A DNA stretch of 64,000 nt from Xiphydria camelus (Eukaryota > Arthropoda > Insecta > Hymenoptera > Xiphydriidae), in the NCBI GenBank assembly GCA_963678675.1, contig OY783195.1, positions 11,620,479-11,684,478 on the forward strand, in the 5' to 3' direction. Both the position numbers and the translations under genes were made by a program. The notes beneath the pieces were generated by a model. The model was not told the DNA's origin. It ran no database searches and was given only the letters and a program-made list of their open reading frames with translations. This document shows, one piece after another, positions 43,422 to 56,234 of the stretch; position 1 is the stretch's first letter, and each line of letters begins with the position of its first letter.

Positions 43422-44409
43422 TATATTATAAAATTGGAGGAGGCAATAAAAAATTATAACTTTCCTTTACTATAGAAATTTTCATGTTTATCATGTCCTA
43501 TGGCCAACCGCGCAGGTGAGCTGCGACCTGAATTCTTGACTTCGGCAGTATTTATGGTAGAGTTAGAGTGGGCTTCAGACGAGTGCGCTGCATAAGAACG
43601 AAAAGTGTCGACTGCTCTTCTAATAGCTGTCAATTCGGGAGATCGAAGCGTTTCGTGTAACCTCAAAATCGTAAAGTTTTGAAAATTAGTAGTGAATAAT
43701 TTGTAGAAGTGATGAGAAATAATCATAAATAATCTTCCGAATTGTGACAGCCATCGGGAAATCAGACGACGCTTTTCGCTCTTACGCTGCGTTCTTACGA
43801 AAAGTGTGAAACGTCTGATCTCCCGATGGCTATCAATTCGGGAGATCGAAATCTAAGCTCGAAATCGTGAATCTTTGAATAAATGATAAGTAATGTTCAG
43901 AAGTGAGAGTTAACAATCATTCGGGTTTTTTCGATGTCCAACCGAATTACACGCCTCATGCCTATTTGTTTCAGAAATTATTTCCGCGCAAGCACCGCGC
44001 GTGTCTAGGAAGTAGTTTTACGAAGTGGCGTGAGCGATACCTAAGGTGTCAATTCGGAAGATTATTTATGATTATTTCTCATCACTTTTCTACAAATTAT
44101 TCACTACTAATTCAAAACTTTACGATTTTGAGGTTACACGAAACGCTTCGATCTCCCGAATTGACAGCCCTGCTTAAAATTTCGGATCACTTCCGGATTA
44201 GTTTCGGATAAATTAATCCGAAGTGATCCGGAATTTAGACGGAATCTTTCCGAAGTTTGTCCGATTTCATCCAATTTCTGTCCGGAAACACAATCTGATC
44301 TGAAATAAATCCGCAATTGTCTGGAATTTATACGAAATAAAGAATCAGAAATTATTTTCATCTACAGATAAATCTGGAATTCATCCGTTTCTGTCCGAAA
44401 TTTGTATGA

Positions 44410-45450
44410 GCATAAACTTCAACCCGAAAAAAGTCCGCTTCAGTCTGGAACTTAAACGAGTTAAAAAATCAGTTCAATGTATTTGTAAAGTGGAATCTGG
44501 AATTTATCCGTTTTTGTCCGAATTTTGTCTGAGAATTATCTTGAATCCGGAATCTGTCCGACTCCGTCTGGAACTTATACGATTTAAAAAATCTGTTGAA
44601 TTTATTTGTAAAGTGGAATCTGGAATTTATCCGTTTTTGTCCAGATTTTGTCTGAGAATTATTTAGAATCCGGAATCAGTCCGACTCCGTCTGGAACTTA
44701 TACGATTTAGAAAATCTGTTGAATTTATTTGTAAGTGGAATCTGGAATTTATCCGTTTTTGTCCAGATTTTGTCTGAGAATTATTTAGAATCCGGAATCA
44801 GTCCGACTCCGTCTGGAACTTATACGATTTAGAAAATCTGTTGAATTTATTTGTAAAGTGGAATCTGGAATTTATCCGTTTTTGTCCAGATTTTGTCTGA
44901 GAATTATTTAGAATCCGGAATCAGTCCGACTCCGTCTGGAACTTATACGATTTAGAAAATCTGTTGAATTTATTTGTAAAGTGGAATCTGGAATTTATCC
45001 GTTTTTGTCCAGATTTTGTCTGAGAATTATTTAGAATCCGGAATCAGTCCGACTCCGTCTGGAACTTATACGATTTAGAAAATCTGTTGAATTTTTTGTA
45101 AAGTGGAATCTGGAATTTATCCGTTTTTGTCCAGATTTTGTCTGAGAATTATTTAGAATCCAGAATCAGTCCGACTCCGTCTGGAACTTATACGATTTAA
45201 AAAATCTGTTGAATTTATTTGTAAAGTGGAATCTGGAATTTATCCGTTTTTGTCCAGCTTTTGTCTGAGAATTATTTAGAATCCGGAATCAGTCCGACTC
45301 CGTCTGGAACTTATACGATTTAAAAAAATTGTTGAATTTATTTGTAAAGTAGAATCTGGAATTTATCCGTTTTTGTCTGGATTTTGTCTGAGAATTATCT
45401 TGAATCCGGAATCTGTCCGATTCAGTCCGGAACTTATACGAATTAAAAAA
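44410..45450. repeat. 123-bp satellite, about 8.5 units
   Basis: GAGAATTAT recurs at 44531, 44654, 44776, 44899 and 45022 and onward, spacing 122-123 bp. Each unit contains AATCCGGAATCAGTCCGACT, CTGGAACTTATACGATTTA and GTGGAATCTGGAATTTATCC. Units in the middle are nearly identical, the edge units more diverged. The unit carries the element's CCGGA-type subterminal motif. Confidence 0.92.
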
Positions 45451-45673
45451 TTATTTTAATTTGAGTGTAAAGTGGAATTTGGAGTTTGTCCACTTATGTC
45501 AGGTAAGTATAAAAATCGAATTAGAAATGCAGCCTTTTTCGCCTGGAAGTTGTTTGAAACGCGGGACCAAAATTTATTTTTATGTAGAACGTTATTTGAA
45601 ATTCGTTAGCATTTATATAATTGAAAAAGAAGGTTTTGTTATAATTGACATATATATATTTAACATTGTTTTG

Positions 45674-48600
45674 TTATTGTATTTCAATTGTGTTTGGTAA
45701 TGTTGATATAAACATTTCACTATCTACATTGATGACAATACATTTTTTGCTTATATTGGTAATTGGTAAGAGTTTTACATCGTATTTTGTTTTTACTTTG
45801 ACTAAGTTCTTCGAAGTAAAATTGCTTAATTTACATTTTGAACACGTTGGATCTGCATCTGTACAAGTGATAAGTAATTCATCGACTTCAAAGTATTGAA
45901 CTTCTACACAGGTTTTTTCATCAAGGTAAATTAAGTTCAGAATTTGAATAAATTCTCCACTACACAGACGGAATACAGTATTATCTGATTTTTTCGGACG
46001 GCTATATTGCAGACTATGTACAACCATGTGGCGAAATATGCATCGGTCAAAAGTTACAGCTTTATTAGTTTTCAAAAGCAGAGAGTACTTAGAATCCACT
46101 GTGCCTTTGCCTAAAAGCACGACATCATTAGAGTTACTGCGGCAAAAGTTCACTGTTTTGTTTCTAGTAAATAATGACTCACAATAATTTAAGCAAGAAG
46201 ATATTTCTTTTGACTCTTGTATAATACTTTTGAAGACGCTAGCTTGTAAGGATTTCTTTGCCATTTGCTCATATACACCTTTTGGACCATGCGCATACTC
46301 TTTTAAGTAATATATTGCGTTTTCAAAGGGAAATGTTGATGTGGCCCATTGTGGACCGCTGAGTTTAATGTGTTGAATTAAGTGCGTTAGGCTATGCACA
46401 TTAAATGTAACATTGTCTTCGCCGTATAAAATTTCAAAAAGGCCGATGAAATTCAACAAATCTCTTTCACATTGATCTAATTCTATTTGAGATATGTTTC
46501 TTTGCAATAAAGTAAATATGCTGTTGGACAGCAAAGCAAAATGCTTGACAGCACATTCGTTCAAAATCCCATTAATACAATGTATAGCATAGAATAACAA
46601 CCAAGATCGCCATTCGGAAGCTTTCCATTTACACTTGTACATTAATGGTCTTACTAAACGATGAATTTCGTTCGGTGGAGTCATTTTCAATAGTCGTTAA
46701 TTAATTTCAGTTAACTGCGACTTTGTAATGTGAATTGGACTTTTCGAATTTGTCCAGATATTCCATAAATGAACAACTACCCCAAGTAAATCGGCATGAA
46801 GATAATCCCTTACAAAGCTCCACACTATATCCAGTGACTCCAATTCGGATAACACCGAATAACCTTTTACGCCATTAATGGATTTTGTAGTTTTTGCTTC
46901 CCTCGTCTCCTGAGCTTTAGCAATTTTCATTACAGCTTCCATATCATTAAAATGCGATTCATGAGTCCTAATTGGTGGGTCTGTTTCTTTTAAAAGATAG
47001 GTACCTATTAAAAAACTTTTAATTTGTCCCAAGTCACCCTAAAAAGGTCGTACTTGAGAATTTACATGTAAAAGAATAGAGTGTCCCAAGTGTTCCAAAT
47101 AGTCGGGTGACTTGGGACAGTCACTTTTAATTTTTTTTTTGAAAACCGGTTGATTTTTTTGTTCAGATTTTTATCGCAAATCATAGCCTTAGGTATATGG
47201 CATGCTATAGTATTTTTCAAACCGATAAAAACTATAACGTTTTTTAGCTACGGCTCATTACATTTCAAAATTGTCTCAAGTCACCCGATTCTACGGTACC
47301 GCATTGAACCTCCGACATAGTCACCAAAACTATAACACCATGAACAGCCATAATGGCCATTAAATAGAACACGATTCTGTATAATAGGTCGTGCTACAGT
47401 ATCCACGCTACGTAATAGAGGTTTCAAAATAATTTTCATAATCTTGCCTTCCTCATTTATCCACTTAAATCCTTCTGTGCTTAAAACTTTAAGTTGGTCA
47501 ACGAAAGGTCGAAGATACATGTTCATTAACGTAGGTGTCGGTTCTTTTGTGCCAATCTATAGACCTGCTAGAATTACAAATTTGAACCGTAAATGTGGAG
47601 GCAATTCATTTATAATAATAAGAATTGGCCAAAAACTTCTTTTAGAACTATTAAACAGTGCAGCTCCATCGGTGTTAAATGTACAAGTTAATATTAGTGA
47701 ATTATTTACATAGTTTCCTAAAGAAATTAACTGCTTGTACAATTCACCATCGTTAACATCAGTAATATTTCTCTCATGTTGAGGCCCTGATTTTAGTTTT
47801 TCTAGATTTTCGAACAACCCGTTTCGTATGGGATCTATATTTAAAAAGGTTCTTAGTTGATACGTAATATCAATGGAAATGAAGTAATTCGGAGAGTTCA
47901 TTGACACGAGATAATGCTTTTTACATTTTTCGCAAATTTTCTCATGTTTTTTGAAACTTTTTTTCGAAGTACATGCCTCTAAAGGTAAAAAACAAATTGA
48001 ACAATAAAAATAATATTGAATTACCTCATTTGGTGGATCAAAAATATTTGAGAGATAATAATCGCTGATTGTCCAAGTTTTAAAGTTTGGCCCAGCTAAA
48101 ACTTTTACCATATTTATCAACTCTCGACGACCTTTATAGCTAAGCGAAAATCTTAAACTAAATCCGAGGATCATTAGAATAACTTCTGATACTTTTATTC
48201 CTGCTTCGGAAAACATAATTCTATTGTCATCTAGTAAATACTCTTTCATCTTAGGTACGTCAAAAGAATTTGTATCACTATTTTCTACTGATTCACCGAG
48301 AAGGTTTGGATCTTTATCGTGATCAAATCTTGATGAAAAGTAGACTCCAGGAATTCTCTCGTTATTAGTATCTTCGTCAGATGAATTGTCTCCAGAAAAA
48401 TTCTCGTTGGAAACATTGATCAAAGAAGAAAAAGAATCTTCAGAATCAGCAGTATTTTCATCCATAAAAAGTTGATCGACATCTAATTGACTATAATTCT
48501 TGTTGATGGAGGTTTTCTTTTCTATCCCTAAAAATAAAATAAAAATATAAAATGAAATGAAAATGAAGGCGGGAATGTACAATCACGAACATTTTCTATT

Positions 48601-49665
48601 TATATATAGCACACATAAAAGGCTTAAACATATTGTACTTGAAACATCAAAATTTACTCTAGTCTCGATTCATATACAAAACTGTATTAGCGATATAATG
48701 TTTTCAAAAAGTTCCCGTTTTTTTTTTACAAAAGCAATAACTAACTGGAAATGATAAATAAATATTTTTTATAATCAGCAGAATTTGAAAGGGCTGTTTA
48801 TTGATACTACAGAGTGGATATTCTTGGATCAAACATGACTATTAGAGGCCTAAATATATTTTGTACGTAATTAATTCACTGACCTTGAAATGTGCTTGGG
48901 TTCGACTGCAAATGATGCAAATTTTCATCAAGTGATAAAACTGTATTTTCCAGATCATTGTTGAACTCATTATCCTTTGGAAGTTGATACTCGACAGTCG
49001 GAAAATTCTCTGACATTTCCACATCTCTCTCTAAAATATCACAAGTAAGTTATAATATTTATAAAAAATAAAATCGTTCACTAATTATTTGCTATTTTAT
49101 TTAAATTAATTAAATTCGTTCCAGTTATGCTAATAGATTATCTTATTACCTCCATCGATGTCCATATGCATTTCAGGTGAACTAGGTACCAATATTTCAT
49201 TCTCGAAACTTGGCTGTATTGATGAATTTCGTGAAGTCAATTGTGACAATTCTGGAAAAAAATTTATATTAGAGTATATAGGTTATAACCAAAACAATCT
49301 CAGAAATAACTAGTTGTTCATTTTTGCAGCTTTATCAAAGTATCGACATATACAGAGGGATTTCCTCGAGGATTTTTTCAATAGGGTATTATATGCATTA
49401 TATGATAAATAATCGAATTTTAAGGTTATAGTTTTCTCTTTTTAAAATTCTCTAAATTAAGAATTAAGTTTACACGTACAAATAACAGGTGAAAATTCTT
49501 ACCAGCATTCAATCCATAATCTAATTTTGATTTCCAACGTTGCACAGTTCTCGAATGAATATTTTCGTTTTCAGAAGGATTTTGCTTGTAGCTTCTCTTC
49601 ACCGGTGTTTTATCTCTACACTTTCTCTCATTAGAATCACTATCACTGGAAGACATGTTTCTCAC
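45674..49665 (-). pseudogene. EnSpm/CACTA-like transposase, broken
   Basis: Exons 49665-49503, 49251-49150, 49030-48884 and 48527 onward are phase-compatible. N terminus MSSSDSDSNERKCRDKTPVK. The long exon has a Cys/His cluster (FYCSICFLPLEACTS, then CEKCKKHY), CTFNTDGAALFNSSKRSFWP (CACTA catalytic-domain signature) and LRFKFVILAGL, where TAG replaces the usual Trp. It goes on with PTLMNMYLRPFVDQLK and FNGHYGCSWCYSFG. A TA MITE (47004-47296) then interrupts it. Further on come YSVLSELESLDIVWSF and, after another stop (46697), KASEWRSWLLFY, FNVHSLTHL, PFENAIYYLK and a C-terminal domain. At least two stops and one insertion disable it. Confidence 0.82.
47004..47296. mobile_element. TA-flanked MITE inside the CACTA transposase
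   Basis: Ends CCTATTAAAAAACTTTTAAT and CCGTAGAATCGGGTGACTTG (inverse) next to TA, each followed inward by a GGGTGACTTG(G/A)GACA phrase. A third copy of that phrase is at about 47104. Its removal brings the two coding parts of the transposase together, though not in perfect frame. Confidence 0.7.
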
Positions 49666-49699
49666 AAGAAAGTGTCTAATCTGACAGCTGAGAACAAGT

Positions 49700-50496
49700 A
49701 ATTCATTAATTACAAAGATTTATTAAAAAACCCCGATTCTTTCAATATATATTTTGAAACCACAAAAGATCGTCGCTCTACGTGCTTGACGAGTTTTGAA
49801 CTGAACTCGGCTGGGCTCCACTCAGCTGCTTGACCTCAACGATGGTACCTATCACACATACACAAATACTAACCAATCAACGTCGTTCTATTTCTCTTTT
49901 TAAAATACCCGCGTTTACGATTTCCATTTTGTAGACCAATAGGATATACGACCTGGGATAACTTTATTTGTTGGAATGTGAAAAGTCAACGGCATTGGTT
50001 GTCTATGCCCGTGCGCACGCATGCTTCGTTAATTTGCCTCAAAGGACGCCACTACCACAATCAAAATGCAGAAGAAAGGTTCATGCGGGCACGTGATGTA
50101 CGTGTTATGCCGGTTAGCAAAAAGTGTTTCGACGTATGATTTTCTTTTAAGTTTTGAATTTTGCGAGTATTTACATTGAGTGTATTGAATTATTAAAATT
50201 TTACTTGACTTCAAATTCACCAAAAAGTCTCCCCAGTACCCATCAGCAAACTTGACCGCTATTCTGTCCTCGGACATTGTGCTGAATTTCAAGAAAAATA
50301 ATCCACCAAACACAAAATACAAAGTAGTTTGTGGCTGTAAAGATAAAAAATGCACAGGAACCGTTGGTCTAGCTGCAAGTAAGTTTTATTATTATTCTAT
50401 TGATTAATAATTGAAATAATGTGTGCGGTAAAAAGTGCCGTAAAAAAGAAAAAAGTGAATTACTGCGAGCACGTGCATGGTGCCCATATATTTCAT
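49700..50496. other. Intergenic region between divergent CACTA genes
   Basis: Upstream of the transposase start (49665) and of the BEN exons. It probably contains both promoters. A minus-strand frame at 50277 reads MSEDRIAVKFADGYWGDFLV, next to a GTGAAT donor-like site. It could be an alternative first exon or an unrelated small frame. On the plus strand KVVCGCKDKKCTGTVGLAA lies near 50320. Neither is assigned. Confidence 0.35.
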
Positions 50497-50756
50497 TTAG
50501 GGCCGGTTTTACCAACACGGTATAAACGCCGTATAGCGCTATACTGAGAATAACCTGTACGCAAGCGTTTTACCACGATGGTATAAGTCTGGAATAGGAT
50601 AAACTTTGGAATAAATGCAGGGATAGCTTATCCGGCAGTTTCAGCGCTGGATAAGCTAGCTATCCTCGGGATAACCTAACTTTTTGTTTGCGTCTATTAT
50701 TCCGTGACAGAATCACAACCGTGACAGAATCATAATAATTGTTATTAGTTGTGAAA

Positions 50757-51113
50757 TAGAGTTGATTGATGTGCCAGTTGTCAAATCATCATCTGATGAT
50801 GAAATTGACGTCTTACAAAGAATGAGAAATCCTAGGAAAATACGTGCCCGGTAAGTAAATAAAGGATACCTATACCTACTAATTTATAACCAATATCTAA
50901 TACAAAACTATTCCAGAGTTGACTATTTCGAAGAATACAATGGTTGTAGAATTCTTCACTTGCTTTCGTTTGGAAAAACAAACCTGTCAGAGATTATTGG
51001 GACAAATACGACATCGCATTGCTTCGAGGTCGCCAAGAAATGCAGCAATTCAGCCAGCAACAAAATTATTGCCGACTTTAAGATTTCTTGCTTCGGGATC
51101 AATGCTAATTACT
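50757..51113 (+). pseudogene. HARBI1-like transposase N-terminal fragment (copy 2)
   Basis: Exon 1 to 50850 reads LIDVPVVKSSSDDEIDVLQR, with no stop where copy 1 has one, but the start ATG is lost (ATA). Exon 2 (50927-51113) is frameshifted near 50940, then reads FRLEKQTCQRLLGQIRHRIA and LLPTLRFLASGSMLITV. It ends at a GTAGGT donor followed by non-transposase sequence. Confidence 0.72.
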
Positions 51114-51165
51114 GTAGGTAATCGTTTTTATCATAATGTTAAAACTTTTAATTAGTCATTATTAT

Positions 51166-51608
51166 ATGCCGCCACCTCAGCAACCTCCAACGACTCCTAA
51201 CATCGCGAGGAGAGCTAGTTTACAGGGCTACAAGTTCATCGATCGGCATAAACCGCCACTGATCTCCCAGAAATCAATGGGCGACATACTGAAAAACATC
51301 AACAAAGTCAAAATGAAACTCGTCACAAGGTACGATTAAACAATTTTATCGCGGTAAACTTTTTATTCGCCAGGAACAAAGAGGAGTTTCGCATTGTCAG
51401 AATGTCGTGGCTGCGAAAGATTGATTTTGTTCACAGTGGGCTTTTAAACGTGTTTTTCAGATCGCCGGGTGGGAGACCTTTGCGAGCCAAACGAGAAAAT
51501 AGCTCTTGCAACGACCTTCAAGAGATCTTACGGAAACGACATATCGCAATGCAATCGCCGGACAGTAGAAATTCCACCGCGACGTTGACGTTCGATAATT
51601 CGTTCTAG
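51166..51608 (+). CDS. Captured proline-rich, WH2-like gene fragment (copy 2, open)
   Basis: Exon A (51166-51329) gives MPPPQQPPTTPNIARRASLQ and MGDILKNINKVKMKLVT. Splicing out 51330-51460 (GTACGA to TTTTTCAG) joins in phase to RSPGGRPLRAKRENSSCNDL, then LQEILRKRHIAMQSP, TATLTFDNSF and TAG at 51608. The spliced frame is open, unlike copy 1. DILKxI-x-KVKxK followed by a basic segment resembles a WH2 actin-binding motif. The fragment lies where the Harbinger DDE domain should be. The parent host gene is not identified, and expression as a fusion with the transposase N terminus is possible but unproven. Confidence 0.5.
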
Positions 51609-52922
51609 ATTAAGAACTCGATGATACTCAAGTTCTCTGGGTCGCAGCAATCGCGTCGGACGGTGCTCCGAGGAACGGCTATTGTAGCCTTCTTTTATAA
51701 ATGAGTCTTTCTCTGCGAGGTAATTTCGCACGACACATTTTAGATTATAGTTCTTTTTTAATAGGAGGATAGAAGCTCATAGAAACGTCGGGAAAATTTT
51801 GTTTTCTCTATTCACTCTTTTACTCAGAAAATGCAAGTTTAAATTTAAAATTGACGCACGCGGGTCTCTAATCGCGAGAATCTCAACGGTATCCAATAAT
51901 ATCAACCAAAGAAGTCATCTACCATTGCATTGTCTTGTATAAGTAACATTTAAATTTATCTAGGTAGACATTATACCTTTCTTCAATTCGCGTGATTGCA
52001 GTTTTCAGGAGCAGAAGTGATACATCCGTCGTACGATGTAGAATATGAAAAAATTTTAGATTTGCATTGATACACTTTTGTAAGATACCTCGGCATTAGA
52101 CATCAAGTCGTACAACGCTCTTTGTATACTTTTTAGATAGGGTCGCGTATACTTAAAAAAACGATAACATTGTACCGCTCTATGTAATCTCAGAGTAATG
52201 TCACCGCGTGATAAATCTTAAGTTGTAGCGATTTAAAAGTTTATAGATTTTAGAATATATTTTGTCCGATACGAGATTTGGATCAAATGGTGCAATTTTA
52301 CGTTGTAATTACTATTATTGTGTGACGACCCTTATAGTTTTTTGAGACTGAACACATTCTTGTTGGTGAGATATCGAATGTTTGGACGTGTTTTGTACCT
52401 GATGCTTTTATCGACGACTCGAAAATAAAAGTTATTGTTACGAAAATATAAATATATTGTTATAGATATCTTTTATTTACCGGGCACGTATTTTCTTTGG
52501 ATTTCTGATTCTTGGTAATACGTCAATGTCATCATCAGATGATGATTAAAAAACTGGTACATCAATCAACTATTTCAAAATTAATAACAATTTACCACAA
52601 CGATCAGGTTATGATTATATCATGAAAGAATAAAGACGTCAAAAACAAAAAGTTAGGTTGTACTGAGAATAACAACTCCGAATTTCATTTATCGCGCCGG
52701 AACAGCTGTCAAAACGACCAAATGTCATGCGCAGTACGTACTTCTTACTACCAACCTAAAAATAATTTTAGATGGCCAACGCTTATACCTGGAATAGTTA
52801 TCCCAGGCAAACTTGGAGCTGGTAAAACGCCTGCGCTTTATACCAGGTATAAAGAAGAGTATAAATTTATCCTCGGTATACTTATTCTAGGTATAACTTG
52901 GCTTTGGTAAAACTGGCCCTTA

Positions 52923-53078
52923 ATTTCAAATCAGTTTTATGTATTTCCAAAAAAAAAAACAATAACTATTAGAAGTGGAATAAGAAAGTTTTTATTTTTA
53001 AAACCCTTTATTGAGTCACAAGGGAAGTAGGTATACATTTTATGTTATAATATTTCACTTTTATTGTAATAAATAAAG
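52923..53078. other. CACTA sequence downstream of the Harbinger insertion
   Basis: AT-rich, no exon seen before the first BEN exon. The true first coding exon of the BEN gene must lie here or left of the Harbinger insertion. Confidence 0.4.
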
Positions 53079-54292
53079 CTAATTATGAGGAAATACTTAA
53101 CGTTTCATTAGATTCCGAGGAAGAGCTTAAAAAGCTAACGACGACTACAAGGCTGAAATGGCCTCCAAATAAAGTTTTGCAAAGTGCTGCTTCCGACACT
53201 TCTTCGAGTGAAGATGCTATAAAAAGTAGCAAGGAAACTGCAGTATTAAAAGCAAAAAAGTAAATATAAATTAAACGTACCTTTTCACTTTAATTATATA
53301 TTTTTATTATTCTCTAAACAAATTTTTTTATGACACTAATATAAGCTTAGGAGCTACATTTTCTGTTGATTATTTTCAAAGTTGAAAATTTTCATGTTAC
53401 TTAATGTACACAGGAACGTGAAGCAAAAATGAGTCGATTAAGTGTGAAACTGTCCAAATTAAGTGACAGTAAAGCTGTAAGTTGTCAATAATTAAGTACT
53501 ATTCTCTAGCTCTATTTCATATATATTTTAATATTTTAGTTAAAATGTATACATTTTCAACAGAAGGCTCCCAGTGTTTTAAAACAAATAACTGCAGTTT
53601 CAAAGTCGTCAACAAAACGAGACAATACAGTGAAAAGCACAAGTAGTCCTACTAGCAATAAAATACAACCTGCAGTGTTAAAAATTGGACAAATTCAGGT
53701 ATTTTTAAATATTAAACAATAAGAAATTAGTTTTAGCACAATTAAATAATTAAGTAGAATTTTCTTTTTAATATTAACAATGGTGCTTTTTTCTAATATA
53801 ATTTTTAATTGACATTTTTTCATATATCAATACATTCTTTACCTCTATATAATATTTTTATGTTTTCTTTGAAAATTTATTTCTTCAAACAGAATGCTTC
53901 CAACGCCTCAGAATCAATAGATCCCGGTACAAAGAAATCGCCGACAATCAAATCGTCAGTGTTGGTTACAAAGCCAACGAGTGTCGTAAAACGAAATAAT
54001 CCGAGTGATGAAGAACAAGGGGTTCAAAATGAAAAGGTACAAAATTAATTTTTGATATGTAAATTATATATATAGGTATGATTTTTAAAACATTAAAATT
54101 TATTATTTATACCTTTATGTCTATCTTTCTTTCAATATAATAAGGAAAGCGACGGAAACGATGAGAGTGGTCTCATATTGGATTATATAAAACGAATCAG
54201 TGAACTGGAGCTCGAGAATAAATCTTTAAAAAGCATTATTCTAAACATGAAACGTAAAAATGTAAGTTGCTTAAAACAAGTGCAATTTTAAG

Positions 54293-54324
<32 letters not shown>

Positions 54325-56234
54325 TTTAGTACTTATACCGCGTGTTTTCGAGGAAGCTTGACATAGGAGACACGCGAGTGCGAGAGAGAACATACGGCGA
54401 GTGCATAAGAGTCTCTCTATCGCACATTTCCCTAAACTTGTCCAGTTGGAGTCTGCGACAAAGAGGCTCTTATGCACTCGCCATGTTCTCTCTCACACTC
54501 ACGTATCTCCTATGTCAAGCTTCCTCGAAAACACGCGGTATAGACCACTGTTTTTTTTAAATAGAGTGATGATAATAGTAATGGTGACAACATCTTCAAC
54601 GAAGAAACAGAAACTCTTCTACGTGATTTTCGACGCCAAATTATCAAATTAGAGATGGAGAATAGGTCCTTGAAAAATTCGAATATACGAATGCAGAATA
54701 AAGTTGTCAATTGTTTTGAACAAGTGCACTGTAACTTTTTGGATAAACAATTGCATATACAATACTTTTTAGATTTCCATTGAAAGTAATGTATTTTTAA
54801 TATTATTATTCAAATTATTTGCAGCAAGTATCAAAAAAGTTGATATAACAGCTCAACAAGAGCTGGAAAAACAAATTATATCCGGAGAAAAGCTTGAAAT
54901 TGGAGAAGTGAATCCTGCAACAAATGAAGTATGATAATTTAGCTATTTTTCATATGTACTTCTCATATATTTTTCGATAAAATTTGATAAAATGGTTTTT
55001 TTTACAGATTCATGCGGGCCACGGGGTATGGATTGATCGAGACATGTATGATACTATATGCTTTCAACCAAAGATCAACGCCCAGAAATTTATAAAAGCC
55101 ATCGCCACAGCCATCTTTTCGAATGAAGTCTTAAAACGCAGTACAGTGAGAGGCTTCAAAAGTGAAAAATCTGCACTTTCTCCAGTAGGTCTCAGAGCTC
55201 TCACCGGTAATTATTATTTTGCATAATATATCCTTAATCAAAAAAATGAGATATTAAACTCATTGAACTCAATTATTGGCTGAAAGTTGAGTGCAAATGG
55301 CCCGTTTGAAGGGTAAAATTCTTTTAAAAATCTCTTAAAATTGCATGAATTTCTTTAAAATTCCACGAAATATCTTGAAATACCTTAAAATTCTTAAACA
55401 CCTTTTGAAATTTCTTTCTAAATAAAGTTATATCAAAAAATGTCTCGAAAATCTGCTATACTGTTATTGCACATTTGACTGGCTTCTGAATGGTTTGAAG
55501 TTGTAAAAAGGAAAAAAAAATAATCGCAACCTTAACGCGAGTGTTGGTTTACTAATTGTTTTCAATTTATTTTTTCTTTCACATTTTTAAAGTATACCAT
55601 TGTATATATTGTGTACATATACTGTTTTTCAGACATTTCGAAATATTGGATGGAAAAAGTTAAGAAAATGGATACATCAGCAGTTCAGAAAGAACTACGT
55701 TCCATCACCAGTTATTTAAATCACAAAATCGCAGATCTGAATAGAGACTTGACTCTAAAAAGGAAACAATCTACGAAAAAAGACACAAATAAATCCAGAA
55801 AAAAGCAGAAGACTCAAAAATCTCAAGAATTTATTGAGAATCTTGATTCCAATGTCGAAGAAAATGACACAAATAAACCGAATGCCGTCCAACCTGAGAA
55901 AGCAGAAGATCATGGAACAAATAAAGGATCTGATACGATCTTTTTTGAAAGTGTTAAAAATAGAATAGACGAGTTAGATGAGTTGGATCCTCATGATTCA
56001 GATGATGTGGTTCCTCACGAGTTAAAAGATTTGGATCCTCTTGAATTAGACGATGACGATCATGAAGACGAAGAGGACGAAGGAGATCAGGTGAATGATT
56101 TTGCAAGTACCGAAAACGAAGAGGTTGACGATGTTGATCATCGTAAACTTATAATAGATCAAGATGATGATGAGATAGAAGATGAGAGAATGGAAGTTAC
56201 AGAAGGTGAGGTGTCTAACAACGACGAGGATTAA
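53079..56234 (+). CDS. BEN-domain protein of the CACTA-like element, nine exons seen, 5' end not found
   Basis: Exons 53079-53259, 53414-53476, 53564-53698, 53893-54036, 54145-54261, 54565-54730, 54825-54928, 55008-55206 and 55633-56234. From the second exon on, all phases agree. The first join is off by one base in an A run, so either decay or a misplaced donor. Early exons are Ser/Lys-rich, and 54145-54730 hold two similar coiled-coil segments (LELENKSLKSI, LEMENRSLKNS). Exon 8 encodes the BEN domain (GVWIDRDMYDTICF, KFIKAIATAIFSNEVLKRST, ALSPVGLRALTG). The C terminus is basic, then acidic (DDDDHEDEEDEGD-like), ending at TAA 56232. BEN domains bind DNA. A role at the element's ends is inference. 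Confidence 0.75.
54291..54321. repeat. (TA)n microsatellite
   Basis: About 15 TA units in an intron of the BEN gene. Confidence 0.9.
54338..54538. mobile_element. TA-flanked foldback MITE in a BEN-gene intron
   Basis: CCGCGTGTTTTCGAGGAAGC and its inverse next to TA. Arms of about 85 bp include TTGACATAGGAGA and GAGTGCATAAGAG. It lies in the intron between exons 5 and 6, so it need not disturb the coding sequence. Confidence 0.88.

Larger units (their letters stand above)
50500..52919 (+). mobile_element. Harbinger-derived element copy 2 (complete ends) inside the CACTA element
   Basis: TTA (50497-50499 and 52920-52922) flanks GGGCCGGTTTTACCA and the inverse of GGGCCAGTTTTACCA. 2420 bp. It carries a transposase N-terminal fragment and a WH2-like gene fragment, but no DDE domain, so it depends on an autonomous relative. 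Colinear with 17585-19187. Confidence 0.88.

Noticed and set aside
54271..54560. Small frames of 66-83 residues on both strands
   Set aside because: They fall in the TA-flanked foldback MITE in a BEN-gene intron.
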